A DNA stretch of 64,000 bases. Source: TMP-24 sp041397305 (lineage in GTDB: Bacteria > Pseudomonadota > Alphaproteobacteria > Rhodobacterales > Rhodobacteraceae). Where the stretch lies: assembly GCA_041397305.1 (NCBI GenBank), contig JAWKWX010000005.1, positions 1 through 64,000 of the forward strand, written 5' to 3'. The notes under the pieces were generated by a model. That model searched no databases, had not been told where the DNA came from, and saw nothing but the letters and a program-made list of their open reading frames with translations. Shown here one piece after another: positions 32,374-41,647 of this stretch (positions within the stretch are counted from its first letter, which is position 1; each line of letters begins with the position of its first letter). The translations under genes and the position numbers were made by a program.

Positions 32374-33455
32374 GCGGTGGACAGGCAAGCGGGCGGCGGA
32401 GCGAGCGGCAGGGGCCGCTGGTGATCGAGCTCGATCCGGCCGAAATGCCGTCCGTCGCCGATCTGGTGCCGGTGGCCGAGCCCTTTGATGTGACCCTTCC
32501 GGTCCCGGCGCGACGCGGCTGGCGGCTTGGGGCATGGCTGGTCGGGACGGCGGGGTCGCTGCTGCTGTTCCTTCTGACGCTGGCGCTGTGGTCCTATGTG
32601 GAGGGCCTGTTCCAGCGCTATCCGCTGCTGGGAGCGGTCGCGGCGGTGCTGGCGGGGCTGTTCGCGGTACTCACCGTGATCTTCGTGGCGCGCGAGCTTC
32701 TGGCGCTCATGCGGCTCCGGCGGATCGACGGGTTGCGGGAGCGGGCGGCGGCGGCTGTCGGGGCGGCGGACGCGCGCGCCGCGCGCGCGGTGCAGGCAGA
32801 GGTCGCGGCGCTCTACCGGGGGCGGGCGGATCTTGCCTGGGCGGCGGCGCGCCATGGCGAGCGGAGCCATGATCTGGCCGAGGCCGGGGCGCTTCTGGCG
32901 CTTGTCGAGGAAGATTACCTCGGCCCCCTTGATCAGGCGGCGCGGCGCGAGATCGAGACGGCGGCGCGGCAGGTGGCGGCGGCGACGGCGATCGTGCCGC
33001 TGGCCCTTGCCGATGTGGCGGTGGCGCTGATCGCGAATATGCGCATGGTACGACGGATCGCGGCGATCTATGGTGGCCGGTCGGGCGCCTTCGGCAGCTG
33101 GCGGCTCATGCGGCGGGTCGCGGTCCATCTGGTGGCGACGGGCGCGGTCGCCGTGGGCGATGACCTCATCCATTCGGTGGCGGGGGGCGGACTTCTGTCG
33201 AAGCTCTCGCGCCGCTTCGGCGAGGGGGTGATCAACGGCGCGCTGACCGCGCGCGTGGGCATCGCCGCGATGGAGGTCTGCCGCCCCTTGCCGTTTAGGG
33301 CACTGCCGCGCCCGAGGGTCACCAACCTTCTGACACGCGGGCTCGCGGGGCTTTTCGGGCGCAGCGGTGCGGCGCCTGCCCCCCCGGACCCGGAGGGCGA
33401 GGCAGGGCCGGCGGAGGTGCCGGATTTCGATCCGGCATCCGGCCGGACCCGTTGA
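32370..33455 (+). CDS. YcjF-like DUF697 membrane protein (TIGR01620 type)
   Basis: A 361-aa inner-membrane partner of YcjX. Two helices (LGAWLVGTAGSLLLFLLTLALWSYVEGL and LLGAVAAVLAGLFAVLTVIFVARELLAL) lie near 45-110. An alanine-rich helical region follows, then the DUF697 part (AATAIVPLALADVAVALIANMRMVRRIAAIYGGRSGAFGSWRLMRRVAVHLVATGAVAVGDDLIHSV). The start GTG 32370 shares bases with the ycjX stop, and GGAG is 8 nt upstream. The C-terminal 40 residues are Pro/Gly-rich and variable. Confidence 0.87.
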   Translation: MSGGQASGRRSERQGPLVIELDPAEMPSVADLVPVAEPFDVTLPVPARRGWRLGAWLVGTAGSLLLFLLTLALWSYVEGLFQRYPLLGAVAAVLAGLFAVLTVIFVARELLALMRLRRIDGLRERAAAAVGAADARAARAVQAEVAALYRGRADLAWAAARHGERSHDLAEAGALLALVEEDYLGPLDQAARREIETAARQVAAATAIVPLALADVAVALIANMRMVRRIAAIYGGRSGAFGSWRLMRRVAVHLVATGAVAVGDDLIHSVAGGGLLSKLSRRFGEGVINGALTARVGIAAMEVCRPLPFRALPRPRVTNLLTRGLAGLFGRSGAAPAPPDPEGEAGPAEVPDFDPASGRTR

Positions 33456-33617
33456 AAGGCTCCGGTCCGGCCTCCTTGAAAGATGCCGGATCGCCACGAC
33501 CGCCCGACCGCTCGCCAAGGGCGAGAATACCTGACTTGTGAGATGCGGGCGCAGCACCTAACCTCCGCCCAAAAAAGCGGGCCGGGACCGGCCAACGAAC
33601 AGCGGGGATGGTGCGGT

Positions 33618-36383
33618 ATGGAACTTCTGGCGGTACTTGCGGCGCTTGCCATGCTGGCAATCCCGGTGACGGTGGTGGTGCTGGTCTTCAAGGTCGCCGC
33701 ACTGTCGCGGCGCCTGTCGGAGCTGGAGCGCCGCCCTGTCGACCTTGCCGGGCGTTCGATACCCGCGGCGGTGATGCCTCGGGTCGGGTCGGACAGGACA
33801 GATGACCGTCTTGCGGCACCGCCACCCGCTGCGCCGGTGGCCGATCGGCCGGACGCGGCCGATCAGGGGGCGGCGCCGGTCGATCCCTGGTCGGGCACCC
33901 CGGCCCCTGCGGCACCCGCCCCGCCCCCCGCCCCGCCCGGCGCGACATCCGCGCCGACCGCCGACCGGCCGGTGGTTGTCTCGCGCGAGCGGGCCTCGGC
34001 CTTGGGCAACTGGCTGAAGGCCAACTGGGTCTATGCGATTTCCGCCCTGTCGCTCGCCTTCGCGGGCGTCTTCTTCGTGCAATATGGAGTGGAAAAGGGC
34101 CTTCTGCCGCCGCCCGCCCGTGTCGCGATGGCGCTGCTTTTCGGGCTGGCGCTGGTGGCTGTGGGCGAATTCATCCGGCGCCGGTCGGGCGACGGGGCGA
34201 ATTCTGCCACCGCCTATCTGCCCTCGACCTTCGCGGGGGCGGGGATCGTCTCGATGTTCGCGGGCGTTCTGGCGGCACGGCAGCTTTATGACCTGATCGG
34301 CACCGGCACCGCCTTTGGCGGGCTGGCGGCGGTTTCGGCCCTGGCGCTGGTGATCGGCTGGTATTACGGGCCGTTCCTCGCCGCTGTCGGGCTGATCGGT
34401 GCCGGGATCGCGCCCTTCGCCGTCGGCGGGTCGAGCGAGACGATCGACCCGCTTTACGCCTATTTCTGCCTGCTGGCCGCGCTCGGCCTCGGGATCGATG
34501 CCGCCCGGCGCTGGGCCTGGGTGTCGGTTCTGGCCCTTGCCGTCGGGTATGGCGGGCTTCTTCTCGTTTCGGCGGGGGGCGGCGGGGCCGGTTATGCGGC
34601 GCTGGCGCTGGTGGCGCTGGCGGTTCTCGCGGTCCTCGTGCCCTGCCTCCGGCTTGCGCCGGACCATGACGGGCCGATGGTGGCGGAGGCCTTTCTGAGG
34701 CGCGGGACGGGCGGCTGGCCGATCTTTCCGACCCGGCTGGCGGCGGGCGCCGTGGCCTTGTCGGTCGTCGGCCTCGCTTTGCAGCAGGGTCCGGGCGAGG
34801 CTGACAGCCTTCTGGCCTTCCTCTGTCTCGCGCTTCTCGCCGCTGTCCTGACCTTCTGGTCGGACCGCGCCCGTGCCCTGTCGGATGTCGCGATCCTGCC
34901 TGCGGCGGGGTTCCTGGCCCGGCTGGCGCTGGAGGGCGCGGATTTCGGGCCGATGGCGATGGCCTATGCCGACAAGGCCGCGGCCTTGCGCGCCCCCGAG
35001 GTTGCGGCGCCGCAGACCGCGGCGCTGCTCCTTGGCCTTGGCGTGGTGATGAGCCTGATCGCCGCCTGGCGCAGCGGGCGGAGCGATTTGCGCGCGCCCT
35101 GGGGCGCGGCGGCGGCGCTGATCGCGCCGGTCGCGGCGGCGGTGCTGGAGTTCTTCTGGGCGCCGTCCGCAGTCCTCGGTGCCTACCCCTGGGCGCTGCA
35201 TGTGATAGTACTTGCCGCGCTCATGGCCTTCCTCGCCAGCCGCTTCGCGGCGGCCGATGGCGAGGACCGGCGCCGGGCCGCTTACGCGACCCTTTCCACG
35301 CTGGCGCTCATCGCGCTCGCATTCGGCCTTGTCCTGACCAAGGCTGCGCTGACGCTGGCGCTGGCGGCGCTCATCCCGGTGGCGGCGCTTCTGGACCGCC
35401 GCTTCCGCCTGCCGGAGATGGGCTGGTTCATCCAGGCGGCGGTGATGGCGCTGTCCTACCGGCTGGTGGTCGATCCGGGACTTCCGTGGGCGGTCGATGA
35501 GGCGGGACTCACCGATACGATCCTCGCCTATGGCGGGGCGTCGGCGGCGATGCTCGGCACGTTGCGGCTGATCGCGGCGGGCGAGCGGCGCAATGCCCGG
35601 GTCTTCCTCGAATCCGGCGGGGCGGCGGCACTGGCTTTGTTCTTCAACGTGATGGTGCTGCGCCAGTTCGACCGCGGCGATTCGGCCTTCAGCCATGCGG
35701 CGCTGACGCTTTACGCGATCCCGTGGCTTGTGCTCGCGCTGGTGCAGCTTTACCGCCTGCAGCTTGGCGGCGCGCTCAGGTGGCTGCGCTGGGCGATCGC
35801 CGCGGTCGCGGGCCTGCTGGCGTTCGGCGGTCTCGGCCTGTCGGCCCTGCCCGCCAACCCGCTCTTCGGGCTTCTCGGGCAGGATGGCTGGGTCAGGGGG
35901 CCGGTGATCCTCGATTCGCTTCTCGTCGCCTATCTGATCCCCGGGCTGATGCTGATCATCGCCGCGCGGCGGCTCGGCCATCTGCCGCGCTGGCTGTCGG
36001 CGCCGATGACGGGCCTCGGCACGGCGCTCGCCGCGCTTTATGCCGGGCTGGAGATCCGGCGGCTGTGGCGCGGCCCCGACCTGTCGGTCACTGGCGTCAC
36101 CCAGCCCGAACTTTACAGCTACACGATCGCGCTGATGGCCCTTGGTGCCGCGCTCCTGTACCAGGCGATCGCCAAGCGGTCGGGGGGCCTCAGGCGCATC
36201 GCCATGGCGGTGATCGCGCTCACGATCGCCAAGGTCTTCCTGATCGACGCCTCGGGCCTCTCGGGCCTCACCCGCGTCTTCTCCTTCCTCGCCCTCGGCC
36301 TCGCGCTTGCGGGCCTCGCCTGGCTGAACCGCTGGGCGGCGGAGCGGCAGGGGGAAGGCCCGCAGGAAACAAGTTCGCTCTGA
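33618..36383 (+). CDS. DUF2339 polytopic membrane protein
   Basis: A 921-aa protein with an N-terminal signal-anchor helix (LLAVLAALAMLAIPVTVVVLVFKV). A coiled segment (LSRRLSELERRP) and a Pro/Ala-rich linker to about residue 115 follow, then more than twenty hydrophobic helices. The core begins NWLKANWVYAISALSLAFAGVFFVQYGVEKGLLPP, the DUF2339 hallmark; the end has RSGGLRRIAMAVIALTIAKVFLIDASGLSGLTRVFSFLALGLALAGLAWLNRW. The function is unknown; large transporter- or glycan-related roles have been guessed for the family. ATG 33618 was chosen because the anchor helix begins there. Confidence 0.87.
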   Translation: MELLAVLAALAMLAIPVTVVVLVFKVAALSRRLSELERRPVDLAGRSIPAAVMPRVGSDRTDDRLAAPPPAAPVADRPDAADQGAAPVDPWSGTPAPAAPAPPPAPPGATSAPTADRPVVVSRERASALGNWLKANWVYAISALSLAFAGVFFVQYGVEKGLLPPPARVAMALLFGLALVAVGEFIRRRSGDGANSATAYLPSTFAGAGIVSMFAGVLAARQLYDLIGTGTAFGGLAAVSALALVIGWYYGPFLAAVGLIGAGIAPFAVGGSSETIDPLYAYFCLLAALGLGIDAARRWAWVSVLALAVGYGGLLLVSAGGGGAGYAALALVALAVLAVLVPCLRLAPDHDGPMVAEAFLRRGTGGWPIFPTRLAAGAVALSVVGLALQQGPGEADSLLAFLCLALLAAVLTFWSDRARALSDVAILPAAGFLARLALEGADFGPMAMAYADKAAALRAPEVAAPQTAALLLGLGVVMSLIAAWRSGRSDLRAPWGAAAALIAPVAAAVLEFFWAPSAVLGAYPWALHVIVLAALMAFLASRFAAADGEDRRRAAYATLSTLALIALAFGLVLTKAALTLALAALIPVAALLDRRFRLPEMGWFIQAAVMALSYRLVVDPGLPWAVDEAGLTDTILAYGGASAAMLGTLRLIAAGERRNARVFLESGGAAALALFFNVMVLRQFDRGDSAFSHAALTLYAIPWLVLALVQLYRLQLGGALRWLRWAIAAVAGLLAFGGLGLSALPANPLFGLLGQDGWVRGPVILDSLLVAYLIPGLMLIIAARRLGHLPRWLSAPMTGLGTALAALYAGLEIRRLWRGPDLSVTGVTQPELYSYTIALMALGAALLYQAIAKRSGGLRRIAMAVIALTIAKVFLIDASGLSGLTRVFSFLALGLALAGLAWLNRWAAERQGEGPQETSSL

Positions 36384-36389
36384 CCTTCA

Positions 36390-36451
36390 CTTTCTGTCCA
36401 GAAATACTCCGGAGGGGTCCGGGGAGGCAGAGCCTCCCCGGCGGATCGGCC
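36390..36451 (+). repeat. Intergenic hairpin repeat, second full copy
   Basis: CTTTCTGTCCAGAAATACTC leads into CGGAGGGGTCC and a perfect stem CCGGGGAGGC/GCCTCCCCGG (36419-36428 with 36432-36441), ending CGGATCGGCC. It matches the 21277 copy except at three positions. It again occupies a gap between convergent genes (DUF2339 protein and truncated globin). Confidence 0.75.
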
Positions 36452-36471
36452 TGCCAACGGCGGTACGACAC

Positions 36472-36879
36472 CTATCTGAGCTTCGGCACCCCATCCGCAA
36501 AGGCCGCACCTTCCGTCACGCCGTAGCGCAGGCCCGCGCCGATGCGGTGGGCGAGGGCGGACCATCGGGCGGCGGTCTCGGGCGCGAGGTTCCGTGCCAG
36601 CACGCTGTCGAAAAGCCCAAGCCAGACCGGGAACATGCCGGGCCGGACATTGCCGGCCGCGCGGTGTGCCTCCATCGGGTTGCCGTCGTAGGACCGTTCG
36701 AAGAGGATGGCATTGCGCCAGAAGCGGGCGATCTTTTCCTCATGCGCGGGCCAGTCGGCCACATGGGCGGCGAAGACCGGGCCGAGGCCGGGATGGACCC
36801 GGATCGCGGCATAGAAATCGGCGACCACGCGGTCGATCTCGTCGGGGGTCACCGGGAAGCGGGGGGGTGGGGGCGGCAT
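36472..36879 (-). CDS. Group III truncated hemoglobin
   Basis: A 135-aa heme protein of the 2-on-2 globin class. The N-terminal poly-Pro stretch is followed by DEIDRVVADFYAAIRVHPGLGPVFAAHVADWPAHEEKIARFWRNAILFERSYDGNPMEAHRAAGN. Features include the B9-B10 Phe-Tyr pair and the probable proximal histidine in MEAHR. The late HRIGAGLRYGV covers helices G-H. The group is thought to handle oxygen, NO or peroxide chemistry. AAAGGA lies about 8 nt upstream of the ATG. The gene is monocistronic, separated from convergent DUF2339 by the hairpin repeat. Confidence 0.88.
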   Translation of the reverse strand: MPPPPPRFPVTPDEIDRVVADFYAAIRVHPGLGPVFAAHVADWPAHEEKIARFWRNAILFERSYDGNPMEAHRAAGNVRPGMFPVWLGLFDSVLARNLAPETAARWSALAHRIGAGLRYGVTEGAAFADGVPKLR

Positions 36880-37215
36880 GGGCGATCCTTTCGCGCGGCA
36901 TTCTTCCTGTCGGCACGGAAAGTGCAATGCGGCTCTTCGCCGCCCGGTATCGAAAAGGATGGCCGGTATGGACCGGGATGGATCGGCATGGATTGTCCGT
37001 GTCGCCGAAACCTGCTGACGCCTGCAGTCACCCGCAGGGAAACGCCCGCACTGGACCAGCGGAAGGCGACCGCCTATAAGGCGGCCATGCAGATGACGGC
37101 CGCGCAGATACGTCGAATTAGCGGCCCGGCGCGCTGATCCGTCAGCCGCCGGGATTGCCCGTTTGCCCCGGGGCCGCCGTGCCCCCCTTGACCGATTTCC
37201 TAAGGAATGCCCGAC
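36880..37215. other. Divergent gap between truncated globin and ileS
   Basis: No gene is visible. Some AT-richer patches (CCTATAAGG near 37072, GTCGAATTAGC near 37113) may include promoters. TTGACC at 37189 is too close to the ileS start to be its -35. I see no T-box or other riboswitch. Confidence 0.4.
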
Positions 37216-40200
37216 ATGTGCGCCGACACGCCCGAAAAGACTGCCGCCGAAAAGACTACCCAAGCCCCTGGACCCGACTACCGCGATACCGTCTTTCTGC
37301 CCGAGACCGACTTTCCGATGCGCGCGGGCCTGCCGCAGCGGGAGCCCGACTGGCTGAAGCGCTGGGAGGAGATCGGCGTCTATGACCGGCTGCGCGAGAA
37401 GGCCGCCGCCGCCCCGCGCCCGCCCTTCACGCTGCATGACGGCCCTCCTTACGCGAACGGGCACCTGCATATCGGGCATGCGCTGAACAAGGTCCTGAAG
37501 GACATGGTGGTGCGCAGCCAGCAGATGATGGGCCGGGACGCCCGTTATGTGCCGGGCTGGGACTGCCACGGCCTGCCGATCGAATGGAAGATCGAGGAGC
37601 AGTATCGGGCGAAGGGCCTGAACAAGGATGACGTGGACACGGTCGCCTTCCGCCAGGAATGCCGCAAGTTCGCCGAAGGCTGGATCGACGTGCAGCGCGA
37701 GGAGTTCAAGCGGCTCGGCGTGACCGGCAACTGGGCCGATCCCTACCTGACCATGAACTACCATGCCGAGGCGGTGATCGCCGAGGAATTCATGACCTTC
37801 CTGATGAACGGCTCGCTCTATCAGGGATCGAAGCCGGTGATGTGGTCGCCGGTCGAGAAGACCGCGCTGGCCGAGGCCGAGGTCGAGTATCACGACCATA
37901 CGAGCCATACGGTGTGGGTGCGGTTCAGGGTGGTGGGTCAGGATGAATTTTCTGAGTCCTACGGAGCAGACGAGAAAGAGGAACATGAGATCGGCGATGT
38001 GCAGGGCTTTCGCGCCATTGCACAATCACTCGACAATGAAGTCCCCCTGAGCATCGTGATTTGGACTACCACGCCATGGACACTTCCGCAGAACCGGGCG
38101 GTCGCGTTCAATCCAGAAATTGGCTATGGCCTATATGAGATTGCGCACGCTGGCGAGGACAAGTCACCGACCGTCGAACGGGTCATTGTTGCAGACAAGC
38201 TCGCAGAAGCCACGTTCGCTGCAGCCAAGCTAGAGCCGTCCTCGGTCCGCCGTCTGTCACGCTTCAATCCGACCGCACTCACCCTCGCCCACCCCTTTCG
38301 GGGCGTTGAAGGCGCGAACGGCGAATGGGACTATAGCGTCCCCATGCTGCCCGGCGATCACGTGACCGACGATGCGGGCACGGGCTTTGTCCACACCGCG
38401 CCCTCGCACGGCGATGACGATTATCAGATGGGCCTGAAACATGGCCTTCCGATGACCTACAATGTCGAACCTGACGGGACCTACCGGACCGATCTGCCCT
38501 TGTTCGGCGGGCAGGCGATCATCCAGCCCGACGGCAAGGAAGGCCCGGCGAATGTCTCGGTGATCAAGCAGCTGGCCTATGCGGGTGCCCTGTTCGCCAA
38601 GGGCAAGATCAAGCATTCCTATCCGCATTCCTGGCGGTCGAAGGCGCCGCTCATCTACCGCAACACGCCGCAATGGTTCGTCGCGATTGATAAAAGCCTC
38701 GACGACGGCATGTCGACCTATGGCGACACGATCCGCAAGCGCGCGCTGAATTCGATCAACCAGCTTGTCGAATGGACGCCCTCGACCGGGCGCAACCGCC
38801 TGCATTCGATGATCGAGGCGCGTCCCGACTGGGTGCTGTCGCGCCAGCGCGCCTGGGGCGTGCCGCTGACCTGCTTCACGAAGCGGGGGGCGAAGCCGAC
38901 CGACCCGGATTTCCTGTTGCGGAACCCGGAGGTGAATGCCCGCATCAAGGCCGCGTTCGAGGCCGAGGGCGCCGATGTCTGGTATGTGGCGGGATTCAAG
39001 GAGCGTGTACTGTCGGGCATCGTCGATCCGGCGGACTATGACCAGGTCTTCGACATTCTCGATGTCTGGTTCGACAGCGGTTCGACCCATGCCTTCGTGC
39101 TGCGCGACCGGCCCGACGGCACGGAGGACGGGCTTGCCGACCTTTACCTCGAAGGCACCGACCAGCACCGGGGATGGTTCCATTCCTCGATGCTGCAGGC
39201 CTGCGGCACCAAGGGCCGCGCGCCTTACCGGGGGGTGCTGACCCATGGCTTCACGCTCGACGAGAAGGGCATGAAGATGTCGAAATCCCTGGGCAATACG
39301 GTCGCGCCCCAGCAGGTGATCGACGAATATGGCGCCGATATCCTGCGGCTCTGGGTGGCGCAGTCGGACTATACCGTCGACCTCAGGATCGGGAAGGAGA
39401 TCCTGAAGGGCACCGCCGACAGCTACCGGCGGCTGCGGAACACCTTGCGCTTCATCCTGGGCAACCTGTCGGGCTTTGCCGAGGCCGAACGGGTGGCGCC
39501 GGAAGACATGCCGGAGCTGGAGCGCTGGGTGCTGCACCGGCTGGCGGAACTGGATCACGTGGTGCGTACGGGGTACGCGAAATACGATTTCCAGGGCGTG
39601 TTCCAGACCCTCTTCACCTTCTGCACGGTCGACCTCAGCGCCGTCTATTTCGACATCCGCAAGGATGCGCTTTACTGCGACGCGCCGGGTTCCTCGCGCC
39701 GCCGGGCGGCGCGGACGGTTCTGGACATCCTCTTCCACCGCCTGACCACCTGGCTTGCGCCGATCCTCGTCTTCACGATGGAGGAGGTCTGGCTCTGCCG
39801 GTTCCCGGGCGAGGGCTCGTCGGTGCATCTGACCGACATGCCCGAGACGCCGGCCGACTGGCTGGACGAGCCTCTGGCGCAGAAATGGGAGGCGATCCGC
39901 AAGGTGCGCCGGGTGGTGACGGCGGCCCTGGAAGTGCAGCGCACCGCCAAGGTGATCGGTGCCTCGCTGGAGGCCGCGCCGGTGGTGCATGTCGAGGATC
40001 AGGCCACGCTGAAGGCGCTGAAGTCGGTCGATTTCGCCGAACTGTGCATCACCTCCGCCATCCAGGTCACCGCCGATCCGGCGCCGGGGGAAGCCTTCCG
40101 CCTGGCCGAGGCGCCGGGGGTGGGCGTGGTCTTCGAACTGGCGGACGGCGAGAAGTGCCAGCGCTGCTGGCGCATCCTGCCGGACGTGGGCAGCCATGCC

Positions 40201-40242
40201 CATGACGGCACGTGCCAGCGCTGCAACGATGCGCTGGGCTAG
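37216..40242 (+). CDS. ileS: Isoleucyl-tRNA synthetase
   Basis: A 1008-aa class I synthetase charging tRNA-Ile. HLHIGHAL (83-90) and KMSKS (687-691) frame the Rossmann catalytic domain. The CP1 editing domain includes IVIWTTTPWTLPQNRAVAF and GDHVTDDAGTGFVHTAPSHGDDDYQMG, with the editing aspartate. The C-terminal zinc finger is CQRCWRILPDVGSHAHDGTCQRCN. I prefer ATG 37216, with AAGGA 9 nt upstream, over ATG 37207, which abuts that site. Bases about 37931-38220, inside CP1, use codons unlike the rest of the gene (GCA, GGA, CTA, TCT, ATT, AAA) and are locally lower in G+C. Confidence 0.97.
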   Translation: MCADTPEKTAAEKTTQAPGPDYRDTVFLPETDFPMRAGLPQREPDWLKRWEEIGVYDRLREKAAAAPRPPFTLHDGPPYANGHLHIGHALNKVLKDMVVRSQQMMGRDARYVPGWDCHGLPIEWKIEEQYRAKGLNKDDVDTVAFRQECRKFAEGWIDVQREEFKRLGVTGNWADPYLTMNYHAEAVIAEEFMTFLMNGSLYQGSKPVMWSPVEKTALAEAEVEYHDHTSHTVWVRFRVVGQDEFSESYGADEKEEHEIGDVQGFRAIAQSLDNEVPLSIVIWTTTPWTLPQNRAVAFNPEIGYGLYEIAHAGEDKSPTVERVIVADKLAEATFAAAKLEPSSVRRLSRFNPTALTLAHPFRGVEGANGEWDYSVPMLPGDHVTDDAGTGFVHTAPSHGDDDYQMGLKHGLPMTYNVEPDGTYRTDLPLFGGQAIIQPDGKEGPANVSVIKQLAYAGALFAKGKIKHSYPHSWRSKAPLIYRNTPQWFVAIDKSLDDGMSTYGDTIRKRALNSINQLVEWTPSTGRNRLHSMIEARPDWVLSRQRAWGVPLTCFTKRGAKPTDPDFLLRNPEVNARIKAAFEAEGADVWYVAGFKERVLSGIVDPADYDQVFDILDVWFDSGSTHAFVLRDRPDGTEDGLADLYLEGTDQHRGWFHSSMLQACGTKGRAPYRGVLTHGFTLDEKGMKMSKSLGNTVAPQQVIDEYGADILRLWVAQSDYTVDLRIGKEILKGTADSYRRLRNTLRFILGNLSGFAEAERVAPEDMPELERWVLHRLAELDHVVRTGYAKYDFQGVFQTLFTFCTVDLSAVYFDIRKDALYCDAPGSSRRRAARTVLDILFHRLTTWLAPILVFTMEEVWLCRFPGEGSSVHLTDMPETPADWLDEPLAQKWEAIRKVRRVVTAALEVQRTAKVIGASLEAAPVVHVEDQATLKALKSVDFAELCITSAIQVTADPAPGEAFRLAEAPGVGVVFELADGEKCQRCWRILPDVGSHAHDGTCQRCNDALG

Positions 40243-40284
40243 GCGGCTCATCGGCCCTTGCGGGCCCCTTCGCCGGAGCGCCCG

Positions 40285-40752
40285 ATGAGCGCGCGCACGG
40301 GCGCGAAGAGGGCCCGGGTGGCATCGCCCTTCGGGCCTCTGGTGCTGACCGAGACGGGGGGCCTCATCACCCGCCTGACCTGGGGTGGCGAGGGGGCGGA
40401 CGAGACGCCGCTTCTGCTGGAAGCCGCGGCGCAGCTTGAGGCCTATTTCGCCGGGCGGCGGCGGGTGTTCGACCTGCCCTTCGCCTTCCTGCCCGGCCTT
40501 GGCGGTGAGGTGCAGCAGGCGATGCTGGCCATTCCGATGGGCGAGACGCGGACCTATGGCGATCTGTCGAAGGTGCTTGGCGCGCCCGCGCAGGCGATCG
40601 GGCAGGCCTGCGGGTCCAATCCGATCCCGATCCTCGTTCCCTGCCACAGGGTCCTGTCGGCGACCGGGCTTGGCGGCTTTTCGGCGCCGGGCGGGATCGA
40701 GACCAAGGTGGCGCTTCTGAAGCATGAGGGCGCGGCCTCGCTTCTGATCTGA
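40285..40752 (+). CDS. ogt: Methylated-DNA--protein-cysteine methyltransferase
   Basis: A 155-aa suicide repair protein that removes O6-alkyl groups from guanine. The C-terminal domain has AMLAIPMGETRTYGDLSKVLGAPAQAIGQACGSNPIPILVPCHRVLSATGLGGFSAPGGIETKVALLKHEG. The active-site cysteine is in PCHRV and the recognition helix carries the AIGQACGSNP turn. A short N-terminal RNase H-like domain precedes it. GGAG lies 8 nt upstream of ATG 40285. It is 42 bp after ileS and may be read from the same transcript. Confidence 0.93.
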   Translation: MSARTGAKRARVASPFGPLVLTETGGLITRLTWGGEGADETPLLLEAAAQLEAYFAGRRRVFDLPFAFLPGLGGEVQQAMLAIPMGETRTYGDLSKVLGAPAQAIGQACGSNPIPILVPCHRVLSATGLGGFSAPGGIETKVALLKHEGAASLLI

Positions 40753-40810
40753 CCCTTGCTGCCGGTCGGGGCGGCTGATAGCCGTTCCGCAGGGAACCGG
40801 GGAGCCGCCG

Positions 40811-41647
40811 TTGAGCCTTTTCATCCTTCTTGCCGTCCTCGGCGCGGCCTTCCTGCATGCGCTGTGGAACGGGCTCGTGAGGGGCGGCGCGAGCCGGGTC
40901 CATACGATGATGGTCCTGTCGGCGGTGCAGGGCGTGATCGGCCTGATCCTTGGGTTTGTCAGTCCCTTTCCGGGGGCGGAAGCCTGGCCCTGGCTCATGG
41001 CCTCGGCGTTCGTGCATACCGCCTACAAGACCTTCCTGACCTTCGCCTATGAGCACGGCGACCTCAGCCGGGTCTACCCGCTGGCGCGCGGCACGGCGCC
41101 CCTGATCGTGCTGGCGGTGGGCGCGCTCTTCGGGACCGACCATCTGGCCGTGAGCGAGGTTCTGGGGATCGCGGTTCTGGGCGCGGGGATCTTCCTTCTG
41201 GCGAGCGGTGTCTTCACCTCGGGCGAATCCGTGCGGCTGTTGCCCTATGCGATGGGGGCGGCGCTGGCGACTGCGAGCTATACGCTGATCGACGGGCAGG
41301 GCGCGCGGATCGGCGGCGACGCGGCGGCCTATGTCGCCTGGCTGTTCGCGGCGGACGGCGTTCTGTTTGCGGCGGTGATGACGCTGATGCGGGGGCGCGG
41401 CGCCTGGCCCGCCCGCGCGGGGGTCTGGGGCGCGGGGTCGGTGGCGGCGGCGGCCTCCTACGCCTCTTATGCCATCGTGGTCTGGGCGATGACCGAGGCA
41501 CCGATCGCGCTGGTGGCGGCGATCCGGGAAACCTCGATTGTTTTCGGGGTGGTGATCGGCTGGCTCGTCTTCCGCGAGCGGATGACCTGGGTGAAGGGCC
41601 TGTCGGCCGCGATGATCGCGGCGGGTGTGGCGATCACGCGGTTGTAG
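40811..41647 (+). CDS. EamA/DMT-family transporter
   Basis: A 278-aa protein with about ten helices. AFLHALWNGLVRGGASR, TAYKTFLTFAYEHGDLSRVYPLARGTAPLIVLAVGALFGTDHL and AIRETSIVFGVVIGWLVFRERMTWVKGLSAAMIAAGVAITRL mark it as the same subgroup as the transporter at 25430. The start is TTG, with GGGGAG about 7 nt upstream and no nearby ATG. Its 3' end overlaps the convergent pcs gene by 14 bp. The substrate is unknown. Confidence 0.84.
   Translation: MSLFILLAVLGAAFLHALWNGLVRGGASRVHTMMVLSAVQGVIGLILGFVSPFPGAEAWPWLMASAFVHTAYKTFLTFAYEHGDLSRVYPLARGTAPLIVLAVGALFGTDHLAVSEVLGIAVLGAGIFLLASGVFTSGESVRLLPYAMGAALATASYTLIDGQGARIGGDAAAYVAWLFAADGVLFAAVMTLMRGRGAWPARAGVWGAGSVAAAASYASYAIVVWAMTEAPIALVAAIRETSIVFGVVIGWLVFRERMTWVKGLSAAMIAAGVAITRL

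Noticed and set aside
30810..33455. 881-codon plus-strand frame spanning ycjX and its neighbour
   Set aside because: Only its 3' part is real (the DUF697 protein from 32370). The 5' part runs out of frame through ycjX, whose P-loop frame is unmistakable.
33558..35981. 807-codon minus-strand frame opposite the DUF2339 gene
   Set aside because: Its translation is a highly charged Arg/Gln/Glu mix without domains, while the plus strand encodes a clear many-helix protein. It is a shadow frame.
36880..37215. T-box or other leader RNA upstream of ileS
   Set aside because: There is no AGGGTGGNACCGCG-like box or specifier stem, and T-boxes are not expected in this group of bacteria.
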